A stretch of DNA of 54,910 nucleotides, from assembly GCA_964525495.1 (NCBI GenBank), contig CAZGHS010000009.1, forward strand, positions 1-54,910, given 5' to 3'. Source of the DNA: CAZGHS01 sp964525495 (GTDB lineage: Bacteria > Patescibacteriota > Microgenomatia > JALYQM01). Under the pieces are notes generated by a model that worked only from the letters and a program-made list of their open reading frames with translations, had not been told where the DNA came from and searched no databases. Position 1 is the stretch's first letter; every line of letters begins with the position of its first letter. Below are positions 37,774 to 46,281 of the stretch, piece after piece. The position numbers were made by a program, and so were the translations under genes.

Positions 37774-38937
37774 ATGCGAATATGTCTTGATGTTTCACAG
37801 AGTGTGTATGAAGGTACTGGTAGCGGTAGGTATGTAATTGAACTAGTAAAGGCTTTTTTGCGAACTTTCCCGGATGAATCGTATGTGTTGTTTGGGAGTG
37901 CGAGTAAAAAATACGAGTCTTTAGTGGAGCTAGGTTCGGAGTATAAAGAGATATCTAAGGATAGTATTACAGAGAAATATTATCGATTTCCTCCTACATT
38001 TTTTGAGTACGTTTGGAATAAGTTCCATCTTTTGCCTATTGAGCGGTTGATCGGCCAGTTTGATTTGTATCACTCATCGGATTGGACGCAAGCGCCAAGT
38101 AGTGCGGTCAAAGTTACAACTGTTCATGATCTGATTCCCTTTTTGTTCCCAGAGTATGTTCATCCGCGCATTCGTGAAGCGCATGAGCTGCGCTGGAAGC
38201 ATATTGTTGCAGATAAAGTTGAGATTGTTGTGGATGCCGCGGCGACGAAAAAAGATATTCTTGATAGGTTCGCTGTTGATGCTTCGCGCATACATGTAAT
38301 TTCGTTGGCGTGTAGTCCGAAATATTATGAGATTGGTAAGGCGAATATAGCAAATAGGTCAGACTTTGTGTCGGCTCGAGATATTGTTTTAGCAAAATTT
38401 GATATTCAAGCTAAAAAATATATTTTGGCGGTGGGAACCTTAGAGCCACGTAAAAATATTGCCAATCTGGTGGAAGCCTATACTCGTTTAGATCCGTCAG
38501 TTCGGCAGGAGTATAGTTTGGTTATTGTGGGTAAAAAATCGTGGGCAGATGATTTGCCGAAGACTGCAGGCGTGGTGTTGACGGGTTATGTGGAAGAAGA
38601 AGATTTGCCGTATTTATATGCTGGCGCGAAGTGCTTTGTAATGCCATCTTTGTATGAAGGTTTTGGACTACCGGTTTTGGAAGCAATGGCATGTGGTACA
38701 CCGGTACTTTGTTCACGGCTTTCGTCACTGCCGGAAATAGGCGGGAATGATGTACACTATATTGAGAATCCTCAGGACATTGATTCGATAAAGAGTGGTC
38801 TCAATACCGTTTTGTCGACCGATCAGACCGTTTTATCTCAAAAAATACAGGCAGCGTATACACGGGCTCGTGAATTTAGTTGGGAGCGGACTGCCACGGA
38901 GACGATGGGGGTTTATAAGCAATTAATGGGGAAATAG
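37774..38937 (+). CDS. GT4-family glycosyltransferase
   Basis: A 387-aa GT-B enzyme. The ATG at 37774 (Met-Arg-Ile-Cys-Leu-Asp) is preferred over a TTG three codons upstream. It has the N-terminal Gly-Ser-Gly-Arg-Tyr motif, Val-Gly-Thr-Leu-Glu-Pro-Arg-Lys-Asn at the start of the donor domain, and the Pro-Ser-Leu-Tyr-Glu-Gly-Phe-Gly-Leu-Pro-Val-Leu-Glu-Ala-Met-Ala-Cys-Gly-Thr-Pro donor signature. First glycosyltransferase of the long cluster; the sugar is unknown. Confidence 0.93.
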   Translation: MRICLDVSQSVYEGTGSGRYVIELVKAFLRTFPDESYVLFGSASKKYESLVELGSEYKEISKDSITEKYYRFPPTFFEYVWNKFHLLPIERLIGQFDLYHSSDWTQAPSSAVKVTTVHDLIPFLFPEYVHPRIREAHELRWKHIVADKVEIVVDAAATKKDILDRFAVDASRIHVISLACSPKYYEIGKANIANRSDFVSARDIVLAKFDIQAKKYILAVGTLEPRKNIANLVEAYTRLDPSVRQEYSLVIVGKKSWADDLPKTAGVVLTGYVEEEDLPYLYAGAKCFVMPSLYEGFGLPVLEAMACGTPVLCSRLSSLPEIGGNDVHYIENPQDIDSIKSGLNTVLSTDQTVLSQKIQAAYTRAREFSWERTATETMGVYKQLMGK

Positions 38938-38959
38938 TGTATAATGTCAGGCTATACTT

Positions 38960-40090
38960 ATGAGAATTGGTATTGATGGTAACGAGTCCAATATTTCGGA
39001 TCGCGTGGGAAGTGGCATGTATGCGTATCAGCTATTAAAGCATTTGTACGAGCTCGATACATGGAATGAATATACTGTTTATCTTAAAAGCCCTCCTGTC
39101 TTAGATATGCCGCGCGAGCGCAAAAACTGGAAGTACAAGGTTTTTGGACCTGAGAAACTCTGGACTCAGTTTGCGCTGCCTATTCAGCTTTTTGTTGATA
39201 AAAGTAATTTAGACCTCTTTTTTTCTCCCGGTCATTACGCTCCCCGTTTTTCACCAGTTCCTACTGTTGTTTCAGTTTTGGATTTAGCGTATGAAAAGTT
39301 CCCTGAATATTTTAAAAAAAGTGATTTGATGCAGCTGAAGAGTTGGACAGAGTACAGTGTGCGAAAAGCGAAACATGTGATTACTATCTCTGAGTCTTCA
39401 AAGCGGGACATTGTAAATTTTTATAAAGTACCTGCCGATAAAGTGACGGTGACGTACATAGGATACGATACGGAAACCTTTCACCCTGTGACAGACCAAG
39501 TTCAGATTCAGACTGTTTTGGATAAATATGGGTTTAAGCAGCCGTATATTTTGTATTTGGGTACTTTGCAGCCTCGTAAAAATATTGTGCGCTTGATCCA
39601 AGCATTTAAAGAATTAATCGACCAAGAGAAATATGCAAATCTCGGATTGAAGCTCGTGATAGTGGGTAAAAAAGGTTGGTTGTATCAAGAAATATTGAGT
39701 GAAGCGAAAAAGTTGCATATTGAAGATATTGTTATTTTTACCGGGTATGTGTCAGATGAAGAAAAGCCAGCTCTTTTGTCTGGCGCGTTAATGTATTGTT
39801 TGCCATCTTTGTATGAAGGTTTTGGAATTCCTGTTTTGGAAGCGATGGCGTGTGGAACGCCTGTAGTGGTTTCTCAGATTTCTTCATTGCCAGAAGTGGT
39901 AGGTGAGTATGGAGTGTTAGTTGATCCGTATTCTGTAAAGAGTATAAGCGGAGGTCTGAAATTATTAGTAAAAGATGTGGACTTGCGCGAGCGGCTACGA
40001 CTGAATGGACTAAAATGGGTGCAACAATTTGACTGGATGCATACTGCAAAGATTACTTTAAGTGTTTTAGAGCGAGTGGGAGGTAAATAA
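38960..40090 (+). CDS. GT4-family glycosyltransferase
   Basis: A 376-aa GT-B enzyme, clearly paralogous to the previous one: Gly-Ser-Gly-Met-Tyr-Ala-Tyr near the start, Leu-Gly-Thr-Leu-Gln-Pro-Arg-Lys-Asn-Ile, and Pro-Ser-Leu-Tyr-Glu-Gly-Phe-Gly-Ile-Pro with the Glu-Ala-Met-Ala-Cys-Gly-Thr-Pro segment. It ends one base before the acetyltransferase gene, so the two are co-translated. Retaining transfer from a nucleotide sugar on the cytoplasmic face is expected. Confidence 0.93.
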   Translation: MRIGIDGNESNISDRVGSGMYAYQLLKHLYELDTWNEYTVYLKSPPVLDMPRERKNWKYKVFGPEKLWTQFALPIQLFVDKSNLDLFFSPGHYAPRFSPVPTVVSVLDLAYEKFPEYFKKSDLMQLKSWTEYSVRKAKHVITISESSKRDIVNFYKVPADKVTVTYIGYDTETFHPVTDQVQIQTVLDKYGFKQPYILYLGTLQPRKNIVRLIQAFKELIDQEKYANLGLKLVIVGKKGWLYQEILSEAKKLHIEDIVIFTGYVSDEEKPALLSGALMYCLPSLYEGFGIPVLEAMACGTPVVVSQISSLPEVVGEYGVLVDPYSVKSISGGLKLLVKDVDLRERLRLNGLKWVQQFDWMHTAKITLSVLERVGGK

Positions 40091-40091
40091 T

Positions 40092-40688
40092 ATGTTTACA
40101 GATAAAAATGGTCAACCAATACCTGCTGATGTTGCTATGGATAAAATTGGGATTCGGTTAGTGTCGTACCTACAAGAATTCCTTTTGCTTGTGTTGCAGA
40201 TTGTGGGTTTTATCCCGTCACATATTGTCCGAAAATTAGTGTATGCGCTGTATGGTATTAAGATTGGTTCAAAGAGTTATATTCACATGGGTGCGCGGTT
40301 TAATGAGCCTTGGAGAGTGGAGATCGGAGAGGGAACGATTATTGGTGATCATGTTTTCTTGGATGGGCGAGATGCGATACGCATAGGTAGCCATGTAGAT
40401 ATTGCCTCTGAAGTGATGATTTGGAACGCAAAGCATGATATTAATAGTCCGGATTTTCGTGCTGTACATGCTCCTGTAGAGATCGGTGATTATGTTTTCA
40501 TTGGTCCCCGGGCTATTATCATGCAAGGTGTAAATATCGGCCGTGGAGCGATTATTGCTGGAGGAGCTGTTGTGACTAAGGATGTCCCTGCCATGACAAT
40601 TGTTGGCGGAGTGCCTGCAAAGGAGATAGGAACACGACAGGTTGGAGAGTTGAATTATAGATTAGGACGGCCACGGTTATTTCAATAA
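40092..40688 (+). CDS. left-handed beta-helix (hexapeptide) acyltransferase
   Basis: A 198-aa protein. A hydrophobic N-terminal segment (about 26-50) is followed by hexapeptide repeats (Ile-Gly-Glu-Gly-Thr-Ile, Ile-Gly-Ser-His-Val-Asp, Ile-Gly-Asp-Tyr-Val-Phe, Ile-Gly-Arg-Gly-Ala-Ile), the catalytic-type His in Asn-Ala-Lys-His-Asp, and the Gly-Gly-Val-Pro-Ala-Lys ending seen in sugar O-acetyltransferases (WbbJ/NodL-like). It probably acetylates a sugar of the glycan made by this cluster. Confidence 0.9.
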   Translation: MFTDKNGQPIPADVAMDKIGIRLVSYLQEFLLLVLQIVGFIPSHIVRKLVYALYGIKIGSKSYIHMGARFNEPWRVEIGEGTIIGDHVFLDGRDAIRIGSHVDIASEVMIWNAKHDINSPDFRAVHAPVEIGDYVFIGPRAIIMQGVNIGRGAIIAGGAVVTKDVPAMTIVGGVPAKEIGTRQVGELNYRLGRPRLFQ

Positions 40689-40690
40689 AT

Positions 40691-41641
40691 ATGTTGGATT
40701 TATCAATTATCATAGTAAATTATAATACGCTTGAATTGACGATGAAGTGTTTGGAAAGTGTGTTTAAATATACAAAAGGTGTTACTTTTGAAGTGATTGT
40801 GGTTGATAACGCATCGGCAGATAAAAGTACAGTGGAAATAAAAAAGAAGTATCGATCTAAAGTGCAGCTTATTAAAAATAAGGAAAATGTTGGGTTTGGC
40901 GCAGCGAACAATCAAGCAATGAATATTGCGCAGGGGCGATATTTTTGTCTACTTAACTCGGATACTGTGTTGATTGGTAACGTCTTTGAGCGAATGATTG
41001 AATGGTTTGATCAGAATACATTTTTACCTGTGCGAAGTTCGTTTAAGATTGGGACACATTCTTTTTCTGCGTCTTCAATTCCTTTAAATACACTTAAACG
41101 ATTGCCTATCGGTATGTTGGGCTGCAAATTACTAAATTCGGATCGAACTGAACAGTATAGTATTGGGTATTTTCCAACTTTGCAGCATATTTTTATGCGA
41201 TTATTTTTTGATCGTATACCGAAACGGATGCCCCAGAAAGCGGTTGAAACAGATTATGTAATGGGTGCATTTATGCTGATGAAACGTGAGGTTTTTGAGC
41301 GTGCCGGTGGTTTTGATGAAAATATTTTTATGTATGTAGAAGAAACCGAATGGTGTTACAGGATCAAGCAACAAGGATTTACTGTAGTGTATTGGCCTGA
41401 AGCATCGCTTATTCATTATGGTGGACAGAGTGCTGTCAGAGGTAGACGCGATCAGGTGCTGAATATTTTTAAAGGGTATCTGTATTTTTACAAAAAGCAT
41501 TTTCGACCAGATCAGGTAGCGGTACTTCGACTTATTTTGCGAGCAAAATCATATTTTTCGATTGTCGTCGGTAAAATTACGCATAACAGATATTTACAAG
41601 ACACATACTCCGAAGCATTACAGGTTATTAAGGAGAGTTAG
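40691..41641 (+). CDS. GT2-family glycosyltransferase (rhamnosyltransferase-like)
   Basis: A 316-aa inverting GT-A enzyme with Ile-Val-Asn-Tyr-Asn at the start, Val-Val-Asp-Asn-Ala-Ser-Ala, Asn-Val-Gly-Phe-Gly-Ala-Ala-Asn-Asn, the DxD-like Leu-Asn-Ser-Asp-Thr, and the late Glu-Glu-Thr-Glu-Trp-Cys. This set is typical of the WcaA/RfbF-type rhamnosyltransferase group. The gap after the acetyltransferase gene is only 2 bases. Confidence 0.92.
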   Translation: MLDLSIIIVNYNTLELTMKCLESVFKYTKGVTFEVIVVDNASADKSTVEIKKKYRSKVQLIKNKENVGFGAANNQAMNIAQGRYFCLLNSDTVLIGNVFERMIEWFDQNTFLPVRSSFKIGTHSFSASSIPLNTLKRLPIGMLGCKLLNSDRTEQYSIGYFPTLQHIFMRLFFDRIPKRMPQKAVETDYVMGAFMLMKREVFERAGGFDENIFMYVEETEWCYRIKQQGFTVVYWPEASLIHYGGQSAVRGRRDQVLNIFKGYLYFYKKHFRPDQVAVLRLILRAKSYFSIVVGKITHNRYLQDTYSEALQVIKES

Positions 41642-41642
41642 T

Positions 41643-41673
41643 TTGACAGCCTCCTTTGTGTTTGTGCTACAGT
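41643..41673 (+). promoter_or_regulatory. internal promoter in the glycan cluster
   Basis: Perfect TTGACA (41643-41648), a 19-base spacer, and TACAGT (41668-41673) preceded by TGC. The start codon follows directly, so the transcript would be leaderless. Confidence 0.5.
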
Positions 41674-41674
41674 A

Positions 41675-43276
41675 ATGGGTATGAAAGAAATTCATTCACG
41701 TTGGTCATCATATATTTTGCAGGGAGTTGTGTTTGCGCTTACATTGTTTATTCCTTTGTATCCAAAGATTCCTCTTTTTGATGTTGCGTTTACCTGGACA
41801 TATATTCGTTTAGAGGATGTGTTAGTTGCGGTTAGTTTTGCTGTTCTGACCGTTGCTTTGATTTTTAAGCGTGCACATATTAAGAATGGTTTGTTCTGGC
41901 CGATAGTCATTTTCTGGATAGTTGGTTTGCTTTCGACTATTTGGGCTTTGATGACTTTGGGTAAAGAAGATAACTGGGCGATTTTTAAACCTCATTTGAT
42001 TGTGCTTCATTATTTCCGTCGGATTGAGTATTTAGGTGTGTTGTTTGTTGCATACGCAGCTATGAGTCAGTCTAAATGGTCTGGTGTTAGGCGGTATATT
42101 GGTGTATTGGTTGTGGGACTGACTGGTGTTGTCGCGTACGGTTTAGGACAGAAGTTTTTGCATTTTCCTGCATATTTGACTATGAATGAGGAGTTTTCTA
42201 AAGGTACGCCGATAGCGTTGCAGGCTGGTTCACGACTGTCTTCGACCTTTGGTGGACATTATGATCTGGCTGGATATTTAGTTTTGGTGTTGCCGATCGT
42301 ATTAGGCTTGGCTTGGTATGCCCGTAATAAAATGTATAAAGGTTTGTTTATTGTTTTGTCGGCTTTGGGATTTTTTGTCCTCATGCTGACTTCTTCACGT
42401 ATTTCGTTTTTGGCATTCTTTGTGAGCTTGGCTGTGTTGGCGTTTCTTCTGATTAAGCAGAAGAGGACTGTTGTTATCGGTGGTATCGTGGCCGTGTTAT
42501 TGACTTTAATTGTCGGTCGCAACAGTATTGTTGAGCGACTTGGGAAGACAATTCGGTTTAAACAGGTAGTGGTTGAGCAGTCTACAGGTAAAGTAATGGA
42601 AATCCCTACCGTTGATAAGGACTGGGGAGGTTTGCCGGAGAGTGATCGAGTTTTTGTGTTGCCGTTTTTGAAGGGTGAGGCAACAGGTTCTGCATATAAA
42701 GTTACAAAATATGAAAAAGGCGATATAAATCCTTTGGACAGTACACCTGACGATGTTGTACGAAATACTGTCGAGATACCTCAAACAGCTACTAAAGAAA
42801 CTATGACTGGCGAGAAGCGGGAAATTATTGAAGAAGTGCGTACTGTGCACGGTGCGTTTGAAAAGAAACTAGCTCTAATTTTTGATATTTCCTTTACTAC
42901 ACGCATTGATGGATCGTGGCCTAAGACACTCGATGCTTTTGCTAAGCGTCCTATATTGGGACAGGGATATTCTACAGTGACTGCTGCGGTTGATAGTAGT
43001 TATGTCCGAGCTTTGGGCGAGGTAGGACTGGTAGGAATTATTAGTTTCTTGGCAATCATGGTTATTTTTATTCGTAAAGCATATCGATTTATTACTCATA
43101 CCTCAAATCCTTTCGCACGGTTGTTTATCTCAGGAGTTTTGGCTGGAGTGGTAGGTATTATGGTAAATGCAACATTGATTGATATTTTTGAAGCGTCGAA
43201 AGTTGCGTTTATGTTGTGGCTTACTATGGGTGTAGCTTTGTGGGTGATTGAAAAGAGCGAAGAAGGTCGTCTTTAA
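41675..43276 (+). CDS. O-antigen-ligase/polymerase-like membrane protein (Wzy/WaaL family)
   Basis: A 533-aa protein with about a dozen hydrophobic helices and a large outer loop (about residues 295-410) before the last helices. It has the family-typical Gly-Gly-His-Tyr-Asp-Leu-Ala-Gly-Tyr segment near 191-199, Ser-Ser-Arg in the following helix, and Arg-Pro-Ile-Leu-Gly-Gln-Gly in the large loop. Such proteins polymerise lipid-linked repeat units or ligate glycan outside the membrane. The ATG at 41675 or the one at 41681 may be used. Confidence 0.85.
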   Translation: MGMKEIHSRWSSYILQGVVFALTLFIPLYPKIPLFDVAFTWTYIRLEDVLVAVSFAVLTVALIFKRAHIKNGLFWPIVIFWIVGLLSTIWALMTLGKEDNWAIFKPHLIVLHYFRRIEYLGVLFVAYAAMSQSKWSGVRRYIGVLVVGLTGVVAYGLGQKFLHFPAYLTMNEEFSKGTPIALQAGSRLSSTFGGHYDLAGYLVLVLPIVLGLAWYARNKMYKGLFIVLSALGFFVLMLTSSRISFLAFFVSLAVLAFLLIKQKRTVVIGGIVAVLLTLIVGRNSIVERLGKTIRFKQVVVEQSTGKVMEIPTVDKDWGGLPESDRVFVLPFLKGEATGSAYKVTKYEKGDINPLDSTPDDVVRNTVEIPQTATKETMTGEKREIIEEVRTVHGAFEKKLALIFDISFTTRIDGSWPKTLDAFAKRPILGQGYSTVTAAVDSSYVRALGEVGLVGIISFLAIMVIFIRKAYRFITHTSNPFARLFISGVLAGVVGIMVNATLIDIFEASKVAFMLWLTMGVALWVIEKSEEGRL

Positions 43277-43315
43277 ACATGTCTACAGCGGTTTAGTAAT
43301 AGTTTTTAGATTTTT

Positions 43316-44737
43316 ATGAAATATTTTTTTGCGCTTTGTTTTTTCATACTTTTTTTCAGTTTGACTCTTTTTCGTGATATTCCTTCGCTATATTTTTTTT
43401 CAGATGACTTTATTTGGCTGTTGGATGCGAAGCATGATGGTGTGGAGAAGATTGGAACTTATTTTGTTGACTCGGGAGGTTTTTTTTATCGGCCAGTTAC
43501 CAAAGTTTATTTTTGGGTGATGTGGCGAGCAGTTCAGGACCAGGCATACTGGTATCACATAGTGAATATTGTTCTGCATATCCTGGTGAGTTTAAGTGTG
43601 TTTTTTACGTCATCACTATTACTTGGTCGGGTGTTGGATAAAAAGAAAAATGGACCGCGACTTTATATTTCTTTCGCAACGGCATTATTGTTTTTCGTAC
43701 ACTCAGCTCACTTGGAAAATATAATTTGGATAAGTGCCGTGGGTGAATTGATTCCGGCTTTGTGTACTTTGGTTGGAATGTGTTTGTTGGGTAAATATTA
43801 TAGTACTCCACGATTTGTTTATATTGGCGCTCTATTATTGCTTTTTGTATTAGGGCTGGGATGTCATGAGTATATGGTGGTGTATCCTGTAGTGCTGTAT
43901 CTGACTCATCTGTTTTTTGTTATGACCGAAAATGGAAAGCTCTCATTAAAACAATTGTTGGTACAGCCGTTTAAAAAGTCTCGAAATCTGTATGTGTCGC
44001 TTTTTATTATTGAAGTGGTTTACTTGATTCTGAGGGCCGTTGCAGGTTCACACTGGAGTGGGGGAGATTATAGCTACAATTTGGTGTTGTTGCCGTTTAA
44101 TTTTGTAGGAAACTTGATTGGGTATATTGGTATTCTGCTGAGTGGTGTCTGGTTTGTTGATATTTATTTTCAAGCACGATTCTTGTTGCGGGACAATGTA
44201 GTTTTGGCACTGGGAATTTTATTTGCTGGCGGTTTGATATCATTTTTTGTTTTGCGATATTTGTTGCCTTTGCGAAAGACGAAGAGTGCGTATCTCGTTG
44301 GTTTTTCCATTCTTTTTTTTGTTGTTACGCTTTTGCCTTTTTTAGGCTTTGGCGGATTAGCAGAGCGGTATGTGTATCTTGCGTCCTTTAGTTTCATACT
44401 AATTGTCTGTTATCTTTGCTGGTTGATTTCTGTGTGGGTTCAGAATTTTACTGACTCTGTCGCAGATGTGACAGCGTATATTTTGATTATTGGTCTATTT
44501 GTTTGTTATTTTTCATTTGTGATTCTTAAAGATCAGGATAATTGGAAATTTGCGAGTCAATATGTTGCATCGCGCGTTGTGGAGTTTCAAGACAATTGTG
44601 ATCAGTTTAGTGAAGGCGAATTGTTGGTGCGACATTCGCCACCCAATCGTCTTGGCAGGGCATGGGTATATCAGGTTGGATACGAGGAGTCTGCAAATTT
44701 ATATTGCGATAAGAACTTGCGTATCCAACGACGATAG
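43316..44737 (+). CDS. GT-C-like integral membrane protein
   Basis: A 473-aa polytopic protein with a first outer loop containing Phe-Ser-Asp-Asp-Phe-Ile-Trp, the acidic pair typical of GT-C lipid-sugar transferases, and a His-Ser-Ala-His-Leu-Glu-Asn loop as in TMTC-like proteins. Around eleven helices; no soluble C-terminal domain. The donor would be a polyprenyl-phosphate sugar. It lies 5 bases before the next membrane transferase gene. Confidence 0.75.
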   Translation: MKYFFALCFFILFFSLTLFRDIPSLYFFSDDFIWLLDAKHDGVEKIGTYFVDSGGFFYRPVTKVYFWVMWRAVQDQAYWYHIVNIVLHILVSLSVFFTSSLLLGRVLDKKKNGPRLYISFATALLFFVHSAHLENIIWISAVGELIPALCTLVGMCLLGKYYSTPRFVYIGALLLLFVLGLGCHEYMVVYPVVLYLTHLFFVMTENGKLSLKQLLVQPFKKSRNLYVSLFIIEVVYLILRAVAGSHWSGGDYSYNLVLLPFNFVGNLIGYIGILLSGVWFVDIYFQARFLLRDNVVLALGILFAGGLISFFVLRYLLPLRKTKSAYLVGFSILFFVVTLLPFLGFGGLAERYVYLASFSFILIVCYLCWLISVWVQNFTDSVADVTAYILIIGLFVCYFSFVILKDQDNWKFASQYVASRVVEFQDNCDQFSEGELLVRHSPPNRLGRAWVYQVGYEESANLYCDKNLRIQRR

Positions 44738-44742
44738 ACTAT

Positions 44743-46281
44743 ATGAAAAATCCTAAAATACTTCTTTTGTTTGGTTTTTTGTTTCTTACTTTAATTTCGT
44801 ACGTGTACTATAAGCAGTCCGTAAATTTCGCCTACGTTGACGAGGTAAATAATATTGCGGCGGGTTATTTCATGCTGCAAGGTAGGGAATTGTATAAAGA
44901 GATCTTTTTTAATCATCAGATTCTGGGAGGATATGCAAGCTATGCTGTTCAGGCGTTACTGCATCCTCAGAGTTTATACCAGTTGATTGTTTATCACAGG
45001 GTTACTGTTATTGGATTTTCATTTTTGTGTGGACTTGCGCTCGTGTGGAGGTTTCGTTTGATGGGCTTGGGAATTGTCATGCTTTACGAAATAATCAAAT
45101 TCTATGTATTTGGACATCTTTTTCTCGCTGAAGCTTTTGTCGTATATCCATTAGTCTATCTTTTTTGTGTATGCTGGTACCGATTTGTAGCTCAGCGTTC
45201 TATTGGTCGATTTGATTTAACTGTAAGCACATTGGCTGTTTTTTTTGTTGTATTTATGCGTGAGCCGTTTATTCCGCTTGCGGTACTTTTGTATGGAATT
45301 ATTTTGTGGAAATCAAAGCGGCGAGAAGCTGCGGTATCTCTGCTGTTTTTTGTGGTGACGAGTGCTGTTTTGATTTTTACTAGCTCGTGGCAAGAGTATT
45401 ATACGCAGGTGGTGACTGCAAATTTTCAAACTATCATCCCTTCTGAACAAGCGTTGCACGAAACGGGTGGTTATCGATATCTTAAGATGGCTTTTTATCC
45501 TGTTTATATTCTGCTTGCTCCCCAGAAAGGATATTTTGGGGTGGTAAGTAGTTGGATCGCGGTATTATTTTTGGTTTGTATAGGATTACTCGTGTTTAAA
45601 TTTAAAAAATACTGGATTGTTTTGAGTGTTGTTTTTGTATTGGTTTTGGCAAATATTCGATTTGTGCCACCAGCTAATGTGTTTTATTCTGCGTTTCATA
45701 TGACGGTGTGGTACGGATTGGTGATAGCGTTTATTTGTTTATGTCTGGAATATTTGTTTAGCATTAAGCATAAGAAATTGTATATGGTGTTGCTTGGAGG
45801 ATATGTGGGATTAGTTGCTGTCGCGTTCTTTTTGCCAGGCTCGGTTGTATTTGAGAAAGTTGATACACAAAAAGCCTTTAATGAAAATTATGGGCATTAC
45901 TATGCTGCAGGTGAGACTATTCGACGCTTGTCTCAGCCGGACGATCAGGTCTTTGTCGATATGTGGGATATGCTGGTGTACTGGCAGGCGGGGCGGGAAT
46001 CGGCCTATCACTATAGTATTTTTCTACCAATAATGTTGAGTTTGCCCCAGTATTCTGATGCCAGATCGGAAATGTTTGAGCGTAATCCACCAGATTTTTA
46101 TTACGTTGGATGTGGATCTGATGAGTATTTTAGCGGCTTCCTTACTCCGGATGTAGCTCAGAAATACACTCAACTGAAGTCTCGAGGTAAATCTAGTTGT
46201 TTGTATATAAAAAATGAAAAATTGGATACAATAGCACCAGCATCATTAGAATCTATTAAAACGTTAGGTTATGAACTCTAA
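44743..46281 (+). CDS. GT-C-like (PMT-type) integral membrane protein
   Basis: A 512-aa polytopic protein with Tyr-Val-Asp-Glu-Val-Asn-Asn after the first helix, as in PMT/ArnT enzymes, and Asn-His-Gln-Ile-Leu-Gly-Gly a little further on. About twelve helices are followed by a soluble tail of about 120 residues containing two cysteines. It overlaps the next gene by 11 bases, indicating coupled translation. Confidence 0.75.
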   Translation: MKNPKILLLFGFLFLTLISYVYYKQSVNFAYVDEVNNIAAGYFMLQGRELYKEIFFNHQILGGYASYAVQALLHPQSLYQLIVYHRVTVIGFSFLCGLALVWRFRLMGLGIVMLYEIIKFYVFGHLFLAEAFVVYPLVYLFCVCWYRFVAQRSIGRFDLTVSTLAVFFVVFMREPFIPLAVLLYGIILWKSKRREAAVSLLFFVVTSAVLIFTSSWQEYYTQVVTANFQTIIPSEQALHETGGYRYLKMAFYPVYILLAPQKGYFGVVSSWIAVLFLVCIGLLVFKFKKYWIVLSVVFVLVLANIRFVPPANVFYSAFHMTVWYGLVIAFICLCLEYLFSIKHKKLYMVLLGGYVGLVAVAFFLPGSVVFEKVDTQKAFNENYGHYYAAGETIRRLSQPDDQVFVDMWDMLVYWQAGRESAYHYSIFLPIMLSLPQYSDARSEMFERNPPDFYYVGCGSDEYFSGFLTPDVAQKYTQLKSRGKSSCLYIKNEKLDTIAPASLESIKTLGYEL

